A DNA stretch of 64,000 bases from Amycolatopsis benzoatilytica AK 16/65 (GTDB lineage Bacteria; Actinomycetota; Actinomycetes; Mycobacteriales; Pseudonocardiaceae): the NCBI RefSeq assembly GCF_000383915.1, contig NZ_KB912942.1, positions 7,072,388 through 7,136,387 of the forward strand. The letters run 5' to 3'. A program made the position numbers and the translations under genes. This document shows positions 8,297 to 16,711 of the stretch, piece by piece; within the stretch, counting starts at the first letter, position 1; every line of letters starts with the position of its first letter. The notes beneath the pieces were generated by a model. It was not told the DNA's origin, made no database searches, and saw only the letters and a list, made by a program, of their open reading frames with translations.

Positions 8297-9397
8297 ATGC
8301 CCCAGTCCGACCACCCGGCGCGCCGGTCCGCACCGCATGCCCCGTTGCGACGCGACGACTCCACCCGCCCGGCGAGCACCCGCTCCAGTACCCGCCGGGG
8401 CGTCGAGCGCCGCCCCTATCCGACCGCGTCGACCACCACCAGGGTCAGCCCCGCCAAGCCCGGCTCACCGCGCGCCCGCGCACGGTCACGCGGGTCAAGT
8501 TCGACGCCGACCCCGGCGACGGTGTGGACGGCCGGCGCGGCGCCGGTCGACCTCGACGCGACCTGGCCGGCACCGATCGTTGCCAAGATTGTCGGCGCGT
8601 TCAGCGAGCCCGGCGGGCGGGTCGCGCTGCTGCCCTGGCCGACCGCGCGGCCGACCCCGAGCAACCGTCCGCAGCTCACGCCGGTCTTCTCCGACGGGGT
8701 GCTCGCCCACGCCCCCGGAGCCGAACCGGACAACGCGGTGGCCGACGCGCTCGCCGCCGTCGAGGGCCTGCACCGGACCGCCCGCGTGGTGCGCGTCCCG
8801 GTCGACCCGGCTGCCACCGGTCCGGGGTCGCGACCGTTCTGGGCCGACCTTGTCGGCACCCCCGACGGCACACCCGCAACTGTCTCCGAGCTGTCGCGTC
8901 CCGACCTGGGCGGCGGGGTGCTCGACGGCGCCGACGCCGCGCCGCCGGACACCGACTTGATCATTACGAGCCTGCGTCCCGAGCACGGCGGCGACCACAC
9001 CAGCGACCTGGTGGCACTGGCCGCGGCCCGGCTGCTGCGGGTCGGCGGGATCCTCGCCGTGCTCACGCACTGTGACTGGCCGGCGGGCGAGCTGATCGAC
9101 CCGACCGGCGCGGTCGTGGCCGCCGCGCAGAACGCCGACCTGCTCTACCTCCAGCACATCGTCGCCCTGCACGCGCCGGTGCGCGAGGGCCGGTTCGCCG
9201 TCGAATCCCTCACCGCACTCGACACCACAACGGCCGAGGAACAGGTGCGCGCCGCGCATCGCGCGGCCGTGCGCGGGCTGCCCGCGCCGCATCGGCGCAT
9301 CCACTCCGACGTCCTGGTCTTCGCCCAGCCGCACGAGTACGAGCCCCTGCCCGTGAGCCCGGCCGAGCAGGCGTTCGACACCGGAGTCATCCGATGA
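8297..9397 (+). CDS. methyltransferase-fold protein lacking catalytic motifs
   Basis: 366 residues from ATG 8297 (GAGGAA just upstream). Its C-terminal half aligns by eye with the following methyltransferase: LLRVGGILAVLTHCDWPAGELIDP against YLKPGGHIAITIRPWREHAELIDL, and HRRIHSDVLVFAQP against LHLISHEDVLVFRAP. At the catalytic motif it has DLIITSLRPEHG (about 220-231) where the neighbour has VVTSPPYG, and where motif I (DPMCGIGT) is expected it has EPGGRVALLPWP. It is therefore probably a catalytically dead subunit or a DNA-recognition partner of the next protein. The stop overlaps the next start by ATGA. The first 80 residues are Arg/Ser-rich and look disordered. Confidence 0.65.
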   Translation: MPQSDHPARRSAPHAPLRRDDSTRPASTRSSTRRGVERRPYPTASTTTRVSPAKPGSPRARARSRGSSSTPTPATVWTAGAAPVDLDATWPAPIVAKIVGAFSEPGGRVALLPWPTARPTPSNRPQLTPVFSDGVLAHAPGAEPDNAVADALAAVEGLHRTARVVRVPVDPAATGPGSRPFWADLVGTPDGTPATVSELSRPDLGGGVLDGADAAPPDTDLIITSLRPEHGGDHTSDLVALAAARLLRVGGILAVLTHCDWPAGELIDPTGAVVAAAQNADLLYLQHIVALHAPVREGRFAVESLTALDTTTAEEQVRAAHRAAVRGLPAPHRRIHSDVLVFAQPHEYEPLPVSPAEQAFDTGVIR

Positions 9398-10590
9398 CTG
9401 GCGCGCGGATTCCCCACCCCGACCACACCGGAACCCACCGCCAGAAAGGCACGCCCGTGGCCGACGACCGCGCCCCGCACGCCCTGCCCGACACCCCTGC
9501 CCACACCGTGTCCGCTCCTGCGGCGAACGCGGTCGACGGGCCGACCCAGCGCATCCCGCGCACCGTCATCGACACCCTCGACACCGCCACCGACAGCACG
9601 GCCGTGGGTGTCACCGACGACGCGGTGCGGGAGCTGGCGGTGTCGGTGTGGACGACCGCGCAGACCGCCCCGGCCGCGCAGCGCAAGAACCGGTACGTGG
9701 CCGAGTCGACCGCGCATCCCGCGAAGATGCTGCCGGCGGTCGCCGCCCACGCGATCGCCCACTACACCGACCCCGGCGACTTGGTGCTTGACCCGATGTG
9801 CGGGATCGGCACCACGTTGGTCGAAGCCGTGCACGCCGGGCGGCGCGCGGCGGGGATCGAGTACGAGCCGCACTGGGTCGACGTCGCCCGCGCCAACCTC
9901 ACGCTCGCCCACACCGCCGGCGTGGAACACGACGGGCGGGTGTTCCACGGCGACGCCCGCCAGATCGCCGCGCTCTTGCCGCCGGAGTATCTCGGGCAGG
10001 CCGCGCTCGTGGTCACCTCTCCGCCGTACGGGCCGTCCACGCACGGGCAGGTCTCGGTCGCGCCGGGCGCCGGGGTGCAGAAGTACCACCACCTCTACGG
10101 CAACACCCTCGACCGCGGGAACCTCGCCAACATCGGGCACCACCGGCTGCTGTCCGGGTTCACCCGCATCCTCGCCGGACTGGTGCCCTACCTGAAACCG
10201 GGCGGGCACATCGCCATCACCATCCGCCCCTGGCGCGAGCACGCCGAACTGATCGACCTGCCCTCCCAGATCCTCGCCTGCGGACTGCACGCCGGCCTCA
10301 TCCCGGTCGAGCGGTGCGTCGCGCTGCTGGCCCGCGCCGCCGAGCACGACCTCGTGCCCAGGGGGTCGTTTTTCCAGCGCGACTTCATCCGCAAACAGCG
10401 CGAAGCCGGACTGCCCCTGCACCTCATCAGCCATGAGGACGTCCTGGTGTTCCGCGCGCCGCTGCGCCGGACCGCGAGTTCAGGAATCGCGACGTTCCGC
10501 CAGAATTCCCGACGCCACGTCAGCGGCCGGACACGACACGCCGGGAACCCGAGGGGTGGCTCGGGCGCGTCGGAGAGCCGGGCGGCATGA
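9394..10590 (+). CDS. DNA amino-methyltransferase (TSPPY type)
   Basis: 398 residues. The order is motif X-like HPAKMLP (about 108-114), motif I DPMCGIGT (133-140, S-adenosylmethionine binding), motif IV TSPPYGP (208-214, catalytic), then the C-terminal half of the Rossmann fold ending in ISHEDVLVF. This fits exocyclic-amine DNA methyltransferases (N6-adenine or N4-cytosine) or the related TRM11-like group. The target and sequence specificity cannot be read from sequence, and no separate target-recognition domain is obvious; the upstream paralogue may supply it. It is coupled at both ends by ATGA overlaps (9394-9397 and 10587-10590). No restriction endonuclease gene is present beside it. Confidence 0.8.
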   Translation: MTGARIPHPDHTGTHRQKGTPVADDRAPHALPDTPAHTVSAPAANAVDGPTQRIPRTVIDTLDTATDSTAVGVTDDAVRELAVSVWTTAQTAPAAQRKNRYVAESTAHPAKMLPAVAAHAIAHYTDPGDLVLDPMCGIGTTLVEAVHAGRRAAGIEYEPHWVDVARANLTLAHTAGVEHDGRVFHGDARQIAALLPPEYLGQAALVVTSPPYGPSTHGQVSVAPGAGVQKYHHLYGNTLDRGNLANIGHHRLLSGFTRILAGLVPYLKPGGHIAITIRPWREHAELIDLPSQILACGLHAGLIPVERCVALLARAAEHDLVPRGSFFQRDFIRKQREAGLPLHLISHEDVLVFRAPLRRTASSGIATFRQNSRRHVSGRTRHAGNPRGGSGASESRAA

Positions 10591-11048
10591 GCACCCGACC
10601 ACGCCGCACCACACCGCGATCCGGGCGCGGCTCCGCCCCCGCCCTCGCCGCCGTCCCCGCGACGGCGGCGGGGGCGGTGCGGGCGGCCACCCCGGACACG
10701 TTGACGGTCGCCGGGAGTCCGGGGCCGGTCATCGGCTCGGTGTGCACCGGCTACGGCGGGCTGGACCTCGGGGTGCTCGCCGCGCTCGGCGGGGGCCGCC
10801 TCGCCTGGTGCGCCGACCCGGATCCGCACATCGCCCAGGTCCTCGCCGCACGCATGCCCGGCGTGCCGAACCTCGGCGATGTCCGCGCCATCGACTGGAC
10901 GCAGGTGGAGCCGGTCGAGGTGCTCACCGCCGGGTTCCCCTGTCAGGACATCTCCGCCGCCGGGCGGCGCGTGGGCATCGAGAAAGGCCAGCGCAGTGGC
11001 TTGTGGACCGACATCGTGGGTGGCCTTCGGATACTTCGACCAGCGTTG
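10587..11048 (+). pseudogene. C5 cytosine DNA methyltransferase, 5' part
   Basis: The first 154 codons of a C5-cytosine methyltransferase. Motif I reads GSVCTGYGGLDLGV (about 50-63) and motif IV TAGFPCQDISAAGRRVG, with catalytic Cys119 in PCQ. Coding then stops making sense after RILRPAL; the expected continuation VVENVAAL is found at 15333. The 4284 bp between is a two-recombinase transposon inserted between the codons of motifs IV and VI. Joining 11048 to 15333 restores the reading frame. The start overlaps the preceding stop by ATGA. A reading frame stays open by chance through the insertion, so automated annotation would give one misleading 1917-residue protein. Confidence 0.88.
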
Positions 11049-11090
11049 CTTTCTCTGCACCAAGTCAAGTCTCGAGGCTGCGTGTCGCGA

Positions 11091-11567
11091 TCAGCTCGTG
11101 GTTGGAAGCCAGTTGCTCGTGTCGCGATGGCGACCGAGCCCGACTGCATCGAACTCGTCAAGGTGACCACCTCTGACTACTCCGAGCTGCCGAAGCGCTT
11201 GGGAGATCGGACTGCCGGCGGCCGACGATGGTTCCCCCTCAGCCAGACGCAACGGCCCAAGGACCACCTTCCCGCTGTCCCAAACCTGCGCGGACTGTGT
11301 CCCTGTTCCACCGAAGAACTCGGCCTCGACATACGCCACGGGACCGTTCATCGAGCATGCGGTCAGCGCGCTGTCGAAGCCAGCGGGAGCCTTCCAGAAG
11401 CCCGGGAGTTCGGGAGCCCCGACGACGGTCACCGCGTCGAAGAGTTGGTCGGTCATGGGCAACAGGAACAGGTTCTGATCGAGGGGCACGATGCGCGCCG
11501 CCTCGACGGAACCGGCCAACGCACGGAGCACGGGTTCGGTAGCGATGACCGCTTGCAGGCAATACAC
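11091..11567 (-). CDS. passenger protein of the two-recombinase transposon, function unknown
   Basis: 158 residues if it begins at GTG 11567 (VYCLQAVIATEP); an in-frame upstream start at 11630 would add 21 residues. The C-terminal half carries GPVAYVEAEFFGGTGTQSA, VWDSGKVVLGPL, PISQALRQLGV and DEFDAVGLGRHRDTSNW, a set I associate with a widespread but uncharacterised actinobacterial family. No membrane segment or known catalytic motif was seen. It follows the second recombinase gene by about 100 nt in the same direction and ends about 40 bp from the inferred transposon end, so it seems to be carried by the transposon. Confidence 0.6.
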   Translation of the reverse strand: MYCLQAVIATEPVLRALAGSVEAARIVPLDQNLFLLPMTDQLFDAVTVVGAPELPGFWKAPAGFDSALTACSMNGPVAYVEAEFFGGTGTQSAQVWDSGKVVLGPLRLAEGEPSSAAGSPISQALRQLGVVRGGHLDEFDAVGLGRHRDTSNWLPTTS

Positions 11568-11666
11568 CCCCGCATTCTCGTCTGGCCACGAGAGACGGCA
11601 CAACGTTGGGGTGCGGCGGCCCACTGGCATGGCGCCGGCAGGCAGGTTCGTCTCGTTGGTCGTGCA

Positions 11667-14003
11667 CTATCCGAGTTTCTGAGCGATGTCCGTGATGCCT
11701 GCGGCGGTCAGGCGTTCGGCGTGCTCCTTCTTCTCGCGCAGAGCGGTCAACGTTTGGCGCAGTCCCTCGACCTCGCCGAGCCACGTACGTTGCTGGGCCT
11801 CAGCGATGCGCTCAGCGAGGTTGTCCTCCAATTCGCGCAGCAGAGGCAGCCGGCTGGGCTCGGTGCGCAGCATGGGACAGCGGACACAGGCGTGTTCGTG
11901 GACGCAGGGCGTGCCGTAGGGGCGGTCGCAGTTGCCGTAGGCGACCTTGCGCAGGGTGAAGTGCCGTTCGAACTCGGCCCATTCCGCCTCGGTGGGTTGG
12001 CGGTATTCCTCGGTCGGACGTTCCGCGCGGCGGCTGAAGATGAACACCTGGTAGGTGCGGATCACCTCGTCGGGATAGACGGCCGCATACCCCTGAGTGG
12101 TGTTCAGGTTGCGGTGGCCGAGCAGGGCGGCCGCGATGTGGATAGGCAGACCCGCGTTGACGGCGCCGGTGGCGAACAGGCGCCGGAAGTCGTGCGGGGT
12201 GAACCGCAGCGGGGTGCCGTCGGTGTCGTGCAGCGGCGCGCGAGCCAGGGTGCGTTCCAGCCACTTGCGCACAGTTTCCGGGCTGAAGACCTGATGGCCG
12301 GAGCCGATGGGACGTTGGAACAGGTGCGGCAGCGGCGGGCCATAGACACGTTCGTGGGTGTCGAAACGCGAGCAGCGCGGGATCGTGCCGTCGGCGCCGC
12401 GGACGCGGTCGATGATCTGGGCCAGGACGTGCGCCAGTTCCGGGGAGATCGGGAAGACTCGTTCGGCATCCATTTTGGACGGGGCGATCTGCAACAGCGG
12501 CACGACCTCCCCGGTGGGTTGGCTGTAGCGGCGGATCGACAGGTGAGTCAGTTCCATGACTTCCTCGATCCGGCAGCCGGACAGGCGCAGGACCTCGATG
12601 GCGGCCCACGCCCAGAACGCCTCGGCCTCCTCCTTGACCGTGTCGAACTGCGTGCCGGTCGGCAGGGCCTGGACGAGGACGCGCAGGCTCTTGGCGGTGT
12701 TGTTCGCCATACGCCGGTAGGCGGTGCCGTCGACGGTGAGCACGGTTCCGGGCTCGGCGGCGCGGGCGGCGGCCAGCAGGGTGCGGGCGTGCTCGCGTCG
12801 GGACCGCGCGGTCGCGACCAGGTGCGGCAGCGCCTCGGCCAGAGTGCGGGTGCGGGCGTGCATCCGCGCGGTGACCTGGGCCTTGTGCTTGCGTCGTGCG
12901 GCCAGGTCGGCTTTGGTAACCGGGCACGGCGCGGCCCAGGTCGCCCAGCGGGCGGGGTCTTCGTAGGCCCACTGGTTGATGTCGGTGTAGAACGCGCGCA
13001 CGGCGGTGAGCAGGCCATAGCGCTCGCTGCGGGGGCGGCCGTCGGGCTGGGTGGCGATGCGCTGTTTCCACGCGGCGGCGACGTCTGGGGGAAGGCGGAG
13101 CGAGTCTATGCCGGGATGGTGGCGTTCCAGGTCGCCCCAGAACAGTTCGGCCAGCCAGTGGGTGAGGTTGGACAGCGACCCGTAGTCCATCGCCGGGGCG
13201 CATTCGCGCAAGTAATTCACGATCAGGTCACGGACCGGCCGGCAGGCCAAGCGATGTCGGTCAACCAACTCCTCGACCGACAGTTGCCCGCGATGCATGG
13301 CAGCCTTGAGCCGAGCAGGACCGGCGATGATCCCCAGCCCATGCAGGGCACGCCACAACGCTTCGCCCGGCGTGCAGGGCTTCCGCCGAGCACGGAGGGC
13401 GTACTGGCAGTCCAGTACATCCTCTGCGGTGATGTCCTCCAGCCGCTTGGCGGTGGCGATCCTGATCCTGGCCAGGTGATACAGCGCGTCGTGGGCGACG
13501 CGGTCCCCGGTTCCTTGGGCGTGCAAGGCGTCGCGGACGCGGGCGAACCCGGCCGGGTCGCAGGCTCGCTGGTAGGTGCCGAACAGCGAGTTGAACCCAG
13601 TGTTCAGCAGCCAGGGGTAGTCCGGGTGCAGCACGCCGCAGCAGATCAGCATCTCGGCGCCTTTGATCAGCAGGCCGCGACGGGTGCGGCTGGGTTCGTC
13701 GCTCCACGCGCGCCCGCTCGTGTCGATCCCGCCGGCAACCCAGCGCTGCTGCCACGTCGTGCCGTCAAAGGCCAGCAGCCAGGTCGTGACCGCGCGCAGC
13801 GCTGCGCGGCGGCGGTTGATCCGATCTCGGTCGGTGACTGGCAGCACGCGCAGGCTGGCGGACACCAAGTCCTCGAACTCGGCGTCACGCAACTGGGTGA
13901 CGCATGCTCCGAGCCTGGCTCGGTCGGCGGCCGGCTGAGTCGGCGGTGGCGCCACCGCTGGGGTCTTGCGCACAGCGGTGACCGTGTGTCCGGTGGCTGG
14001 CAT
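11667..14003 (-). CDS. large tyrosine recombinase (Tn554 TnpB-like)
   Basis: 778 residues. The catalytic set is visible in the C-terminal half: Arg in RLSGCRIEEVMEL, HxxR in FTPHDFRRLFATG, and His plus Tyr in LLGHRNLNTTQGYAAVY. After the core comes a cysteine cluster (C-7-C-5-C-2-C, from GNCDRPYG to CVRCPML) that probably binds zinc, then a helical tail. The N-terminal 400 residues are a large DNA-binding region. Size and pairing with a shorter recombinase resemble TnpB of Tn554. It starts 3 nt after the stop of the shorter recombinase gene, which implies translational coupling. No lesion was seen, so the transposon could still be active. Confidence 0.85.
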   Translation of the reverse strand: MPATGHTVTAVRKTPAVAPPPTQPAADRARLGACVTQLRDAEFEDLVSASLRVLPVTDRDRINRRRAALRAVTTWLLAFDGTTWQQRWVAGGIDTSGRAWSDEPSRTRRGLLIKGAEMLICCGVLHPDYPWLLNTGFNSLFGTYQRACDPAGFARVRDALHAQGTGDRVAHDALYHLARIRIATAKRLEDITAEDVLDCQYALRARRKPCTPGEALWRALHGLGIIAGPARLKAAMHRGQLSVEELVDRHRLACRPVRDLIVNYLRECAPAMDYGSLSNLTHWLAELFWGDLERHHPGIDSLRLPPDVAAAWKQRIATQPDGRPRSERYGLLTAVRAFYTDINQWAYEDPARWATWAAPCPVTKADLAARRKHKAQVTARMHARTRTLAEALPHLVATARSRREHARTLLAAARAAEPGTVLTVDGTAYRRMANNTAKSLRVLVQALPTGTQFDTVKEEAEAFWAWAAIEVLRLSGCRIEEVMELTHLSIRRYSQPTGEVVPLLQIAPSKMDAERVFPISPELAHVLAQIIDRVRGADGTIPRCSRFDTHERVYGPPLPHLFQRPIGSGHQVFSPETVRKWLERTLARAPLHDTDGTPLRFTPHDFRRLFATGAVNAGLPIHIAAALLGHRNLNTTQGYAAVYPDEVIRTYQVFIFSRRAERPTEEYRQPTEAEWAEFERHFTLRKVAYGNCDRPYGTPCVHEHACVRCPMLRTEPSRLPLLRELEDNLAERIAEAQQRTWLGEVEGLRQTLTALREKKEHAERLTAAGITDIAQKLG

Positions 14004-14006
14004 GGT

Positions 14007-15254
14007 TCACCCGGCCTGTTCGCCGAACAGCACGGCGAGATCCGCGGTGTTGTATGCGGGATGCGGCCGGGGCGGTGGTGGGGCGGCGCGGCGGGCGTGG
14101 TGCTCCAGCGTCCGGTTGATCAGCTCGTCCAGTTGCACGGTGCCGTACATGCCGGTGGTGGCCAGGCTCTTGTGCCGCAGCACGGCTTGCACGTCGGTGA
14201 TGGCCATGTGCGGGTCGGCCATCATCCGGGCCGCGCAGGTGTGTCTCAAGTCGTGCAGGGTGATGTTCGCGCCGAGCTGGCTGTTGGCGCGGTTGAGCAC
14301 CGCCCGCATCGCCCAGTAGCTCAGCGGCTTGCGCGGCCCGCGCAGGGTCACCCACAACGGGGCGTCCGCCGGCAGCGGGGCGTCGACTGGTGCGACGTGG
14401 CCTTCGGCCAGGTACAGCCTGATCCACACGAAGGCGTCCGGCGAGGCCGGGATGGTCTGCCGGGTGCGGGTGCCTTTGCCGATCACGCTGATGGTCTGCC
14501 GGCCGAAGCCCAGGTCGTCGCAGCGCATGCCCAGCAGTTCGCTGGCCCGTGCCCCGCTGGAGATGTAGGTCGCCAGGATGGCTCGATCCCGGTGGCTGGT
14601 CATCGCCGCGAACAACTCGTTCCACAACGCGTCGTCCACGACCCGGGGTGCCTGTTCGGGGACTTTCTGCCGGTAGGCGCCCCGCCGGTGGGTCACGAAT
14701 TCATGGAGCGGGTTGCCATGCGCGCCTGGCCGTGCACCGCCGCGCGTGGCCGCCGGAACTGGGTTGACCACGGGGCCGCGTCCGGCCCCGAGGTGGAAGT
14801 CGTAGAACTGTTTGAGCACCGACAGTTGATGGTTGATTGTACGTGGCGCGTAGCCCTCGGCCAGGTACGGCTTACCGGTGCGCGCGTTGACCGACCCGGC
14901 AGCCGGAGCACCCTGACGAGTGCGGACGCGCTGCGGGTTGCGGGCGTGCCGCAGCCACAGCACCAGATCCCGCACGTCCACGCGCTGCGCTCGGTCCCAC
15001 TCGACCTCGATCGCGGCCAGGAAACGCCACCAGCGCAGCAGGTCAAACGCGTAGGAGCGGCACGACGAGTCGGGCATATCGCCGGCCGACATCTCCTGCA
15101 TGAACTCCGAGATCGGCTCGACTTCCTTACCCGTCGCGTCGACCACGGCGAACGGCAAGCCCACCCCCTCGGTCGACACGACACTGCCCACAACGGGCAG
15201 CCGAATCCCGGCCACGTCACGGCCGGCACCCGGACCCAGGTTCTCCACCAACAA
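14007..15254 (-). CDS. tyrosine recombinase (Tn554 TnpA-like)
   Basis: 415 residues. An N-terminal SAM-like DNA-binding domain (about 50-170) is followed by a catalytic domain with Arg in SSGARASELLGMRCDD, HxxR in HDLRHTCAARM, and His and Tyr in VLRHKSLATTGMYG. It is the first gene of the transposon operon and lies about 78 bp from the transposon's right end. Length agrees with the smaller recombinase of Tn554-like pairs. All catalytic residues are present. A third recombinase, as in RIT elements, is absent. Confidence 0.87.
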   Translation of the reverse strand: MLVENLGPGAGRDVAGIRLPVVGSVVSTEGVGLPFAVVDATGKEVEPISEFMQEMSAGDMPDSSCRSYAFDLLRWWRFLAAIEVEWDRAQRVDVRDLVLWLRHARNPQRVRTRQGAPAAGSVNARTGKPYLAEGYAPRTINHQLSVLKQFYDFHLGAGRGPVVNPVPAATRGGARPGAHGNPLHEFVTHRRGAYRQKVPEQAPRVVDDALWNELFAAMTSHRDRAILATYISSGARASELLGMRCDDLGFGRQTISVIGKGTRTRQTIPASPDAFVWIRLYLAEGHVAPVDAPLPADAPLWVTLRGPRKPLSYWAMRAVLNRANSQLGANITLHDLRHTCAARMMADPHMAITDVQAVLRHKSLATTGMYGTVQLDELINRTLEHHARRAAPPPPRPHPAYNTADLAVLFGEQAG

Positions 15255-15332
15255 CCTCTCCTACACCGTTCGGGGATCACTCGTGATCAGCTCACTGTGG
15301 ATGATCGACTCGCTAGTGCAGTCAACAGGATC

Positions 15333-16340
15333 GTTGTGGAGAACGTCGCCGCGCTTCGGTGGCGCAACGGAGGTCTCCACCGTGTACTCGGCGACCTGGC
15401 CGAAGCAGGGTATGACGCGCTCTGGCGTAGCGTCCGCGCCGCCGACATCGGCGCGGCACACCGACGCGAGCGGGTGTTCCTGCTCGCCTGGCCCCGCCCC
15501 GTTGCCACCCCGGATGCTGCCGACCCCGCAAGCGCGCGACGGCGACAACCGGGGTCCGGCGGACCCGGTGCGGCGTCGTGCTGGTGGGCACCAGGTGAAC
15601 CTGCACGACGCGGTGGACGCGGTGATGAAACTCCTTCCCACGCCGACGGCTTCGGACGCGAAAAACTGCACCCACAGGACCCAGACCGGTGGGCCGTCGC
15701 TGCCCGACCAGGCGCGGCTGCTGCCGACACCGCGAGCGTCGGACACCGGCACGGCGGGCCGCCGGGCGGGCGCGGGTTTCCGGCCGCCGCTGTCGCAGCA
15801 GGTCCTGCCGCTGGCCGACCCCGAGGCGTTCCTGCCGACGCCGCGGGCGACCGACGGGACGAAGGGCTGCCCGGCGCAGCGGGGCTCGAAGGGCGACCTG
15901 ATGCTGCCCTCGGCGGTCATGCGGTTGCTCACCCCGGAGGCCGGCGGCGGCATCTCGTAGCCGTCGCCGACCCGGCCGATCCACAACCCGCCGCGGCGCG
16001 CCCCGAGGTGGACTGGGGCGACTACACGCCGGCCGTGCGGCGGTGGGAAAAGGTCCTCGGACGACGCGCACCGTTTCCCACCCAGCCCGGCACACACGGC
16101 CGACCCGTGTTGGCCCCCGCCTTCGTGGAGTGGCTCCAAGGGCTCGAGCCGGGCTGGGTGACGGGCCTGCCGTTGCCGCGCACCGCGCAGCTGCGCGCGC
16201 TGGGCAACGGCGTCGTCCCACAACAGGCCGCCCACGCCATCGGGCTGCTGCTGGCCGACCTCGCCGTGCTTCTCGGCGCCGCCGACACCGGCGCCTGCGA
16301 CGAGCGCCTCGAACGCGGGCGGGAGGTGAACGCGGCATGA
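15333..16340 (+). pseudogene. C5 cytosine DNA methyltransferase, 3' part with frameshifts
   Basis: Resumes with motif VI VVENVAALRW and motif VIII-like AHRRERVFLLAW, and ends with the typical C-terminal motifs LPRTAQLRALGNGVVPQQA (motif X region). Between about 15500 and 15940 the conserved middle (LPTPTASDAKN, LPTPRASDTG, LPTPRATDG) lies in a different frame, so at least one frameshift each way is present. Repeated LPTPxASD units are characteristic of phage and actinobacterial cytosine methyltransferases. Either the gene has decayed after the transposon insertion or the assembly has indels. The stop overlaps the next start by ATGA (16337-16340). Confidence 0.8.
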
Positions 16341-16630
16341 CCCCTCCAGCGTCCACTCCTGACTCTGGCCCGGCGTTGCGGTGTCTGTCGCTCGGCGCCG
16401 GCATCCAGAGCAGCACCGTGCTGCTGCTCGCGTGCGAGGGCGTAATCCCGCGTTTCGATGTCGCCCTGTTCGCCGATACCGGATGGGAACCACGGGCGGT
16501 GTACGAGAACCTCGCGCGGCTGCGCGAGCACGCCGCCAGGTTCGGCATTCCGGTCCGCACCGTGTCCGCGGGCAACATCCGCGATGACGCGCTCGACCCG
16601 GCCCACCGGTTCGTGTCGATGCCTTTGCGG
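16337..16630 (+). pseudogene. PP-loop PAPS-reductase-like protein, N-terminal part
   Basis: About 98 residues from ATG 16337. The nucleotide-binding PP-loop reads LSLGAGIQSSTVLLLACEG, followed by VALFADTGWEPRAVYENLARL and RFVSMPLR, the signature start of phage and ICE PAPS-reductase/ATP-pyrophosphatase-like proteins. Homology ends at about 16630 where another insertion begins, and the cysteine-rich middle of the family is absent from the window. Its role in the operon is unknown; PP-loop enzymes adenylate a substrate before sulfur or nitrogen transfer, which would suit nucleobase tailoring. Confidence 0.75.
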
Positions 16631-16711
16631 CCCCCACAAGTTCAGGATTTCCGAAGGGGCGTTCGGCGTGAACTCAAGGGCGTCATCCGCGTGCGTGGGC
16701 AGTATGCACCC

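Larger units (their letters stand above)
11049..15332 (-). mobile_element. Tn554-like transposon with two tyrosine recombinases and a passenger gene
   Basis: Delimited by the two halves of the C5 methyltransferase: ...CCAGCGTTG at the left and GTTGTGGAGAAC at the right. Both junctions contain GTTG. All three genes run on the minus strand in the order recombinase A, recombinase B, passenger. No long terminal inverted repeats are evident, in line with Tn554-like elements moved by tyrosine recombinases. Boundaries are inferred from where methyltransferase coding resumes and could shift by a few bases. Confidence 0.8.

Noticed and set aside
11667..15254. RIT element (three recombinases in a row)
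   Set aside because: Only two recombinase genes are present; the third gene is an unrelated passenger, so a Tn554-like label fits better.
10587..16340. A single 1917-codon plus-strand open frame
   Set aside because: It joins the two halves of the C5 methyltransferase through the transposon. The middle is antisense to two clear tyrosine recombinases and has no meaningful translation.
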